A stretch of DNA of 18,042 nt from the NCBI GenBank assembly GCA_023399455.1, contig JAEWPN010000035.1, positions 1-18,042 on the forward strand, read 5' to 3'. Positions 12,642-18,042 of this stretch are shown here, one piece after another. Origin of the DNA: Bacillota bacterium. Lineage in GTDB: Bacteria > Bacillota > Clostridia > Lachnospirales > Lachnospiraceae. Position numbers and translations under genes: made by a program. A model generated the notes under the pieces. The model was not told the origin of the DNA and ran no database searches. It saw nothing but the letters and a program-made list of their open reading frames with translations. Numbering within the stretch: the first letter of the stretch is position 1; each line of letters begins with the position of its first letter.

Positions 12642-14564
12642 ATGGCTAGAGAGGGTACCTACGACGCTTCGAGCATCACAGTTTTGGAAGGATTGGAAGC
12701 GGTCAGAAAAAGGCCGGGAATGTACATAGGAAGCGTTTCAACCAAAGGCTTGAATCATCTGATATATGAAATTGTGGACAATGCGGTGGACGAGCATCTT
12801 GCCGGCTATTGCGATACAATAAGGGTAACACTGGAGGAGGATGGTTCTGCTTCCGTAGACGATAACGGACGAGGTATTCCGGTAGGCATGCACGAAAAGG
12901 GAGTGAGTGCGGAGCGCCTTGTCTTTACCACTCTGCATGCAGGCGGTAAATTCGACGATTCCGCTTATAAGACCAGCGGAGGGCTTCACGGAGTGGGTTC
13001 TTCTGTCGTAAACGCTTTGTCTGCATATCTGACGGTTCAGGTAAAAAACGGCGGATTTATTTATGAGGATAAATATGAAAGAGGCAATCCGGTCATCGAG
13101 CTGCAAAACGGGCTGCTTCCTGTTATCGGTAAATCCAAAGCGACGGGAACAAGGGTGAACTTCCTTCCGGATGACACGATTTTCGATAAGACGCGTTTTA
13201 AGGAGGATGAAGTGAAAAGCCGCCTTCATGAGACGGCGTATTTGAATCCGGCCCTTACGATTATATATGAGGATAAAAGAAAGGCTGAAGCCGAATATAT
13301 CGAATATCACGAGCCCGAAGGCATTGTGGGCTTCATCCGCGATATGAATAAGACGAAGGAGAGTATACACGACGTCATCTACTTCAGCGGAGAAAGTGAG
13401 GGCATATCCGTCGAGGTGGCCTTTCAGTATGTGAATGAATTTCACGAAAATGTACTTGGTTTTTGCAATAATATATACAATGCGGAAGGCGGCACTCATC
13501 TGACCGGCTTTAAAACCATGTTCACTAACGCGATTAATAATTATGCCAGAGAGCTTAATATACTGAAGGAAAAAGATGTAAACTTCACCGGAGCCGATGT
13601 GCGAAACGGAATGACGGCGGTAGTATCCATTAAACACCCGGATCCCAGATTCGAAGGACAGACGAAAACGAAGCTGGACAATCAGGATGCTGCCAAGGTG
13701 GTGAGCAAGGTGACAGGGGATGAGATTGTCCATTACTTCGACCGCAATCTGGAGACCTTGAAGAGTATTATCGGATGCGCGGAGAAAGCGGCCAAAATCC
13801 GAAAGTCGGAGGAGAAAGCGAAGACGAATATGCTCACCAAACAGAAATTTTCCTTCGATTCCAACGGAAAGCTTGCCAACTGCGAATCCAGAGACGCTTC
13901 CCGCTGCGAGATATTTATAGTTGAGGGAGATTCTGCGGGAGGAAGTGCTAAAACTGCAAGAAATCGTGCATTTCAGGCGATTTTGCCCATTCGAGGCAAG
14001 ATTCTTAACGTAGAAAAGGCCAGTATTGACAAAATACTTGCAAATGCGGAAATTAAGACGATGATAAACGCCTTCGGATGCGGTTTTTCCGAGGGCTACG
14101 GCAATGATTTCGATATTTCCAAGCTGCGGTATGATAAGATTATCATTATGGCCGATGCCGACGTAGACGGAGCCCATATTTCCACTCTTTTATTGACGTT
14201 GTTTTACCGATTCATGCCGGAGCTCATCTTTGAAGGGCACGTATATCTCGCTATGCCGCCCTTATATAAAGCCATGCCCGCTAAGGGGAAAGAGGAATAC
14301 CTCTACGACGACAAGGCACTGGAAAAATACAGGAAGCATCACAAGGGCCCATTTACTCTGCAAAGGTATAAGGGACTCGGTGAAATGGATGCCGATCAGC
14401 TTTGGGAGACGACCCTTGATCCCGAGACCAGACTTTTGAAGCTGGTGGAAATCGAGGATGCGAGAATGGCTTCTGAGGTGACGGAAATGCTGATGGGAAC
14501 GGAGGTTCCTCCCAGAAAAGCATTTATTTACGAGCATGCAGCCGATGCAGAGCTGGATGTGTAA
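12642..14564 (+). CDS. parE: Type IIA topoisomerase subunit B (ParE/GyrB family, probably topoisomerase IV)
   Basis: A 640-residue ATPase subunit that drives strand passage with the A subunit encoded next to it. The GHKL ATPase domain shows Glu43 and Asn47 in YEIVDNAVDE, DDNGRGIP at 73-80 and GGLHGVGSS at 113-121; the transducer domain has QTKTKL at 340-345, containing the ATP-contacting lysine. The TOPRIM domain has EGDSAGGSA at 428-436 and DADVDGAH at 505-512 (metal-binding acidic residues), and QRYKGLGEM follows at 574-582. Length fits Gram-positive ParE or GyrB. Sequence alone does not cleanly separate the two; the partner's missing GyrA box favours topoisomerase IV, and the usual gyrB lies by dnaA/recF, absent here. 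A small oddity is TARNR where QGRDR/LGRDR is usual after the GDSAGGSAK motif. Start ATG 12642 has GAGGG 8 bases upstream. It is first in an operon with the A subunit. Confidence 0.9.
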   Translation: MAREGTYDASSITVLEGLEAVRKRPGMYIGSVSTKGLNHLIYEIVDNAVDEHLAGYCDTIRVTLEEDGSASVDDNGRGIPVGMHEKGVSAERLVFTTLHAGGKFDDSAYKTSGGLHGVGSSVVNALSAYLTVQVKNGGFIYEDKYERGNPVIELQNGLLPVIGKSKATGTRVNFLPDDTIFDKTRFKEDEVKSRLHETAYLNPALTIIYEDKRKAEAEYIEYHEPEGIVGFIRDMNKTKESIHDVIYFSGESEGISVEVAFQYVNEFHENVLGFCNNIYNAEGGTHLTGFKTMFTNAINNYARELNILKEKDVNFTGADVRNGMTAVVSIKHPDPRFEGQTKTKLDNQDAAKVVSKVTGDEIVHYFDRNLETLKSIIGCAEKAAKIRKSEEKAKTNMLTKQKFSFDSNGKLANCESRDASRCEIFIVEGDSAGGSAKTARNRAFQAILPIRGKILNVEKASIDKILANAEIKTMINAFGCGFSEGYGNDFDISKLRYDKIIIMADADVDGAHISTLLLTLFYRFMPELIFEGHVYLAMPPLYKAMPAKGKEEYLYDDKALEKYRKHHKGPFTLQRYKGLGEMDADQLWETTLDPETRLLKLVEIEDARMASEVTEMLMGTEVPPRKAFIYEHAADAELDV

Positions 14565-14586
14565 GAAGGAATCAGAGGGATAGAAC

Positions 14587-16827
14587 ATGGACGACAGCAG
14601 AATTATTAAGACCGAGTATTCGGAGGTTATGCAAAAATCATATATCGATTACGCAATGAGCGTTATCATTGCCAGAGCGCTTCCCGATGTAAGGGACGGG
14701 CTTAAGCCGGTGCAGAGAAGGACATTGTTCGATATGCATGAGCTTGGAATGAAATACGACAGGCCCTATCGCAAGAGCGCCCGTATCGTGGGCGATACCA
14801 TGGGTAAGTACCATCCCCACGGGGACAGTTCCATTTATGAGGCCCTCGTTGTCATGACGCAGGACTTTAAGAAGGGATTACCTTTAGTGGACGGACACGG
14901 TAATTTCGGCAATATCGAAGGAGACGGAGCCGCGGCCATGAGGTATACGGAGGCGAGGCTTCAGAAGATAACACAGGAGGCATTTCTTGCCGATCTCGAC
15001 AAGGGTGTGGTGGACTTCATTCCGAACTTCGATGAAACGGAAAAGGAGCCTTCCGTGCTGCCGGTTAAGATTCCCAACCTTTTAGTGAACGGCTCAGAAG
15101 GTATTGCTGTAGGTATGGCGACAAGCATTCCGCCTCACAATCTTTCCGAGGTCATCGATGCCACCAGAGCCTATATGAAGGATGAGAACATCACCGTAAG
15201 AGAGTTGATGAAATACATGAAGGGCCCCGATTTCCCTACGGGAGGCATCGTGATCAATAAGGATGAACTTCTGGAAATCTATGAGACCGGAGCCGGCAAG
15301 ATCAAGGTCCGCGGAAAGGTCGAGATCGAAAAGGGCAAGGGAGGCAAGACCAATCTGGTCATTACGCAAATCCCCTATCCGATGATAGGTCAGGGCATTT
15401 CCAAGTTCCTTTCCGACGTGGCAAGCCTCGCGGAGACGAAGAAGACCCAGGATATCGTGGACATTTCCAACCAGTCTTCCAAGGAAGGCATCCGCATAGT
15501 CATTGAGCTTAGGAAGGATGCCGATGTAGAGAATTTTACGAATATGCTCTATAAGAAGACGAGACTGGAAGACACCTTCGGGGTCAATATGCTTGCTATT
15601 GCAGACGGCAGACCTGAGATTTTGGGATTAAAGCAAATTATTAAAGCGAGCGTCGATTTTCAGTTCGAAGTTGCAAAAAGGAAGTATGAGACCCTCCTTC
15701 AAAAGGAACTGGAACGTAAAGAAATACAAGAAGGACTTATCAAGGCGTGCAACGTTATCGATTTGATTATAGAGATACTGCGCGGGAGCAAGGACCGGGC
15801 CATGGCAAAGGCCTGCCTGATAGATGGTGTGGTGGACGGAATCAAGTTCCGGTCTAAGGAATCCAAAATCATGGCGGCACAGCTCATGTTCTCCGAAAAG
15901 CAGGCGGACGCTATTCTGGATATGCGTCTCTATCGGTTAATCGGTCTGGAAATAGAGGCGTTAATCAGCCAGCACGAGGAAACCATGGCAAATATTTACC
16001 GGTACGAAGATATTCTCGACCGCAGGGATTCCATGGCGCAGGTTATCATGAACGAGCTGGATTCCATCAAGAAGGAATATGGACGTCCCAGAAGGACCGT
16101 GGTCGAAAACGGTACAGAAGCGGTATACGAAGACAAGAAGCTGGAAGAGATGGAAGTTATGTGCCTAATGGACCGCTTCGGCTATTTAAAAACAATAGAT
16201 ATTCCTACCTACGAAAGAAACAAGGAGGCAGCGGATGCGGAAAACCGATTTGTATTCCCCTGCAAAAACGTGGGGCGCATCTGCCTTTTCACAAATAAAG
16301 GACAGCTACATACGATCAAGGTAATGGATCTTCCGTTTGGAAAATTCAGGGACAAGGGCGTTCCGGTGGACAATGTGAGCAACTACAATTCGGGAAAGGA
16401 AGAAATCATATTAGTTACCAGTCAGTCCCAGCTTAATCTCTACCGGATTATCTTTTCCACCAAACTGTCTATGTTAAAAGTCGTAGACGGAGGAGAATTT
16501 GATGTCACGAAGCGCACAGTGGCGGCGACCAAGCTTCTGGACGGAGACGAGGTAGTGAGTGTGGAGATTTTTGACGGACAGAAAAGCATCGTTCTTCAGA
16601 CCACAGCCGGATTTTTTCTCCGCTTTCCGGTGGAAGAGATTCCTGAAAAGAAGAAAGGCGCGGTAGGAGTACGCGGAATGAAGCTCGGCGAGGAAGACAG
16701 CGTGGAAGCAGTTTATTATACGCTGGGAACCGGAGAAAACTCGGTAGAATACAAGAATAAAAAGGTGGAGCTGAACAAGCTGAAGATGGGAAAGAGAGAT
16801 ACGAAGGGCATTAAAATTCGTATATAA
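14587..16827 (+). CDS. parC: Type IIA topoisomerase subunit A (ParC/GyrA family, probably topoisomerase IV)
   Basis: A 746-residue DNA-cleaving subunit; with subunit B it cuts, passes and rejoins duplex DNA, decatenating or relaxing chromosomes. The breakage-reunion domain is complete: [15 protein letters not shown] at 31-45, the quinolone-sensitive region [13 protein letters not shown] at 75-87 with wild-type-like Ser81 and Glu85, and the catalytic Tyr120 in [30 protein letters not shown] follows at 162-181. A coiled-coil stretch lies at about 360-495 and a beta-pinwheel C-terminal domain from about 520. Where gyrase has the QRRGGRG box (after GYLK in the first blade) this protein reads YERNKEAAD (542-550), so DNA wrapping and negative supercoiling are unlikely; hence ParC. 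The body, though, is rather GyrA-like ([16 protein letters not shown]). Starts 22 bases after the B subunit with GAGGGA 6 bases from the ATG. Confidence 0.9.
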   Translation: MDDSRIIKTEYSEVMQKSYIDYAMSVIIARALPDVRDGLKPVQRRTLFDMHELGMKYDRPYRKSARIVGDTMGKYHPHGDSSIYEALVVMTQDFKKGLPLVDGHGNFGNIEGDGAAAMRYTEARLQKITQEAFLADLDKGVVDFIPNFDETEKEPSVLPVKIPNLLVNGSEGIAVGMATSIPPHNLSEVIDATRAYMKDENITVRELMKYMKGPDFPTGGIVINKDELLEIYETGAGKIKVRGKVEIEKGKGGKTNLVITQIPYPMIGQGISKFLSDVASLAETKKTQDIVDISNQSSKEGIRIVIELRKDADVENFTNMLYKKTRLEDTFGVNMLAIADGRPEILGLKQIIKASVDFQFEVAKRKYETLLQKELERKEIQEGLIKACNVIDLIIEILRGSKDRAMAKACLIDGVVDGIKFRSKESKIMAAQLMFSEKQADAILDMRLYRLIGLEIEALISQHEETMANIYRYEDILDRRDSMAQVIMNELDSIKKEYGRPRRTVVENGTEAVYEDKKLEEMEVMCLMDRFGYLKTIDIPTYERNKEAADAENRFVFPCKNVGRICLFTNKGQLHTIKVMDLPFGKFRDKGVPVDNVSNYNSGKEEIILVTSQSQLNLYRIIFSTKLSMLKVVDGGEFDVTKRTVAATKLLDGDEVVSVEIFDGQKSIVLQTTAGFFLRFPVEEIPEKKKGAVGVRGMKLGEEDSVEAVYYTLGTGENSVEYKNKKVELNKLKMGKRDTKGIKIRI

Positions 16828-16881
16828 TATTTCGCAAAAAGATTGACCGCAAGCCTTGAAACGATTAATATGGAGGTATAT

Positions 16882-17451
16882 ATGAGAGTAATAGCAGGAA
16901 CGGCGAGAAGCCTGAGATTGAAGACTGTCGATGGGCTGAATACAAGACCGACTACCGACAGAATAAAAGAGACCTTATTTAATATGTTACAACCATATGT
17001 AGCGGACAGCATTTTTATCGATCTGTTCAGCGGAAGCGGTGGAATCGGGATAGAGGCTTTAAGCCGCGGAGCCCAAAAAGCTTATTTTGTGGAAAGCGGA
17101 AAGGATGCTTTTTCCTGTATTACTCATAACGTAAGTTTTACCGGTTTTGAGGATAAGGCGGTGCTTTTAAAGCAGGATGTTCTGACTGCCCTGTCCATGT
17201 TTTCTGAAAAAGAAGCGGACATTATTTTCATGGATCCGCCTTATGCCTCCGGCGCAGAGAAGGAAGTGTTGCTGGCACTGTCGGACAAGCCTTATGTGAC
17301 GGAAAACACTTTGATCGTTGTGGAAGCAGCGTTGGAAACAGATTTTTCATATTTGAACAGTTTGGAAGATTTTGGATTAAAGATTTGGAAAACGAAAAAT
17401 TATAAAACGAATAAACACGTATTTATAATAAAAGAAGGGACAAATAAATGA
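16882..17451 (+). CDS. rsmD: 16S rRNA (guanine(966)-N2)-methyltransferase RsmD
   Basis: A 189-residue SAM-dependent enzyme that methylates G966 (E. coli numbering) of 16S rRNA during 30S assembly. Motifs: N-terminal [27 protein letters not shown] at 21-34, the SAM-binding loop [17 protein letters not shown] at 47-63, and the catalytic DPPY at 118-121. Length is typical. The open frame runs 13 codons further upstream, but GGAGGT (16872-16877) sits just before ATG 16882, and the conserved family N-terminus starts exactly there. It follows the topoisomerase A gene by 54 bases with no terminator between, so it may be in that operon. Its stop overlaps the coaD start (ATGA), the very common rsmD-coaD coupling. 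Confidence 0.96.
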   Translation: MRVIAGTARSLRLKTVDGLNTRPTTDRIKETLFNMLQPYVADSIFIDLFSGSGGIGIEALSRGAQKAYFVESGKDAFSCITHNVSFTGFEDKAVLLKQDVLTALSMFSEKEADIIFMDPPYASGAEKEVLLALSDKPYVTENTLIVVEAALETDFSYLNSLEDFGLKIWKTKNYKTNKHVFIIKEGTNK

Positions 17452-17939
17452 AATCTGCGATATATCCGGGAAGCTTTGACCCGGTGACCTTCGGACATCT
17501 GGATGTAATAAAGCGTACGGCGAATATTTTTGACGAATTAACGGTAAGTGTGTTGGATAATCACTTAAAGACTCCGTTGTTTTCTGTGGAAGAACGTGTT
17601 AAGATATTACAGGAAGCGACGAAGGACATCCCTAATATAAAGATAGATTCTTTTAGTGGTTTGCTGATCGATTATGCGAAGAAAAAAGGTGTACATGTAG
17701 CGGTAAGAGGACTTCGTGCCATCACCGATTTTGAATATGAGTTACAGATTGCCCAGACGAACCATAAACTTTCAGGGGGCCAGTTGGATACAATGTTTTT
17801 GACCACCAGTCTGGAATATGCTTACTTAAGCTCCAGCAGTGTAAAGGAAATTGCCAGCTTCAACGGAGATATATCCATGTGTGTGCCGGAATTCATCGCT
17901 AAGCTTGTCTATGCAAAATATGGATTTATAAGAGAATAA
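17448..17939 (+). CDS. coaD: Phosphopantetheine adenylyltransferase
   Basis: A 163-residue soluble enzyme, active as a hexamer in relatives, that makes dephospho-CoA and pyrophosphate from 4'-phosphopantetheine and ATP, the penultimate step of coenzyme A synthesis. Motifs: the nucleotidyltransferase signature [10 protein letters not shown] at 8-17 (His17 in the catalytic T/HxGH motif), VEERVKIL at 47-54, [14 protein letters not shown] at 85-98 and [11 protein letters not shown] at 126-136 (ATP-binding). Length is normal. Start ATG overlaps the rsmD stop by 4 bases with GAAGGGA about 10 bases upstream, so the two are translationally coupled. Confidence 0.97.
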   Translation: MKSAIYPGSFDPVTFGHLDVIKRTANIFDELTVSVLDNHLKTPLFSVEERVKILQEATKDIPNIKIDSFSGLLIDYAKKKGVHVAVRGLRAITDFEYELQIAQTNHKLSGGQLDTMFLTTSLEYAYLSSSSVKEIASFNGDISMCVPEFIAKLVYAKYGFIRE

Positions 17940-17978
17940 AATTGTCATGCGCGGCTGACCGCAATAGGAGATTTGTAT

Positions 17979-18042
17979 ATGAGCAGTAGAATCGAACAAT
18001 TGATAGACGAGATAGAGGAATATATTGACAGTTGTAAATATC
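17979..18042 (+). CDS. Start of an unidentified gene, cut by the window end
   Basis: An open frame begins at ATG 17979 with AGGAGA (17966-17971) 7 bases upstream and stays open for 21 codons to the end of the window. The visible part, starting MSSRIEQLIDEIEEYID, is an acidic amphipathic helix. From memory, a short coiled-coil protein, often labelled as an ATPase-like or V-type ATPase subunit H-like protein, commonly follows coaD in Lachnospiraceae and starts in this way; the visible stretch is too short to confirm. It lies 39 bases after coaD in the same direction and is likely in the same transcript. Confidence 0.6.
   Translation, partial: MSSRIEQLIDEIEEYIDSCKY

Noticed and set aside
12738..14177. 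479-codon minus-strand open frame within the topoisomerase B gene
   Set aside because: Long only because the sense gene's codon use avoids antisense stops; its translation has no recognisable domains, and the sense strand carries every GyrB/ParE motif.
16823..16828. TATAAT overlapping the parC stop codon
   Set aside because: No reasonable -35 at 16-18 bases upstream; likely chance from the TAA stop and AT-rich codons.
16843..16871. Promoter-like TTGACC-N17-TAATAT before rsmD
   Set aside because: Transcription would start near 16878, after the GGAGGT ribosome site, leaving an almost leaderless message; rsmD more likely reads through from parC.

Overview
The window is chromosomal housekeeping DNA from an anaerobic, low-to-moderate GC member of the Clostridia, most likely a Lachnospiraceae-type bacterium. 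This rests on the conserved gene neighbourhood (rpmB divergent from an Asp23 gene, then fakA and recG; DUF2953 next to a GerW/YtfJ sporulation gene), strong AGGAGG-type ribosome binding sites, and the kind of proteins present. I see no phage, CRISPR, resistance or toxin genes and no rRNA or tRNA. Most of the window is ordinary core genome; the unusual material sits mainly in the intergenic DNA around 4.0-4.3 kb.

Layout. 58-2887: a SEDS glycosyltransferase overlapping a class B penicillin-binding protein, together a peptidoglycan synthase pair arranged like the rodA-pbpA operon of Actinobacteria. 2947-4002 (minus strand): an HD-GYP protein whose HD dyad reads Tyr-Asp. 4003-4328: a 326-base gap with divergent promoters, a 149-bp MITE-like element with 12-bp terminal inverted repeats and an 8-bp target-site duplication, and a separate 29-bp palindrome. 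4329-6916: a five-gene plus-strand run (100-aa conserved-type protein, DUF2953 membrane protein, GerW, a 46-aa membrane protein, a coiled-coil J-domain protein) closed by a bidirectional terminator at 6961-6987. 7020-7205 (minus): rpmB. 7384-12483: asp23-like, fakA, terminator, recG, then a DegV/FakB fatty-acid-binding protein. 12642-17939: a type IIA topoisomerase B/A pair (best read as topoisomerase IV), rsmD and coaD; a further gene begins at 17979 and runs off the end.

How the genes fit together. The SEDS/PBP pair polymerises and crosslinks cell wall. FakA and the DegV protein could form a fatty acid kinase (FakA phosphorylates acyl groups carried by a FakB/DegV protein), feeding exogenous fatty acids into phospholipids. 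RecG and the topoisomerase handle DNA branch migration and decatenation. RsmD and CoaD form a very common coupled pair (16S rRNA methylation, coenzyme A synthesis). The DUF2953-GerW cluster points to a spore former or a recent descendant of one.

Start codons were chosen by ribosome binding site and family alignment; in six genes (PBP, HD-GYP, rpmB, fakA, DegV, rsmD) this gives a shorter protein than the longest open frame. All functional calls are from reading motifs by eye; no database search was run.
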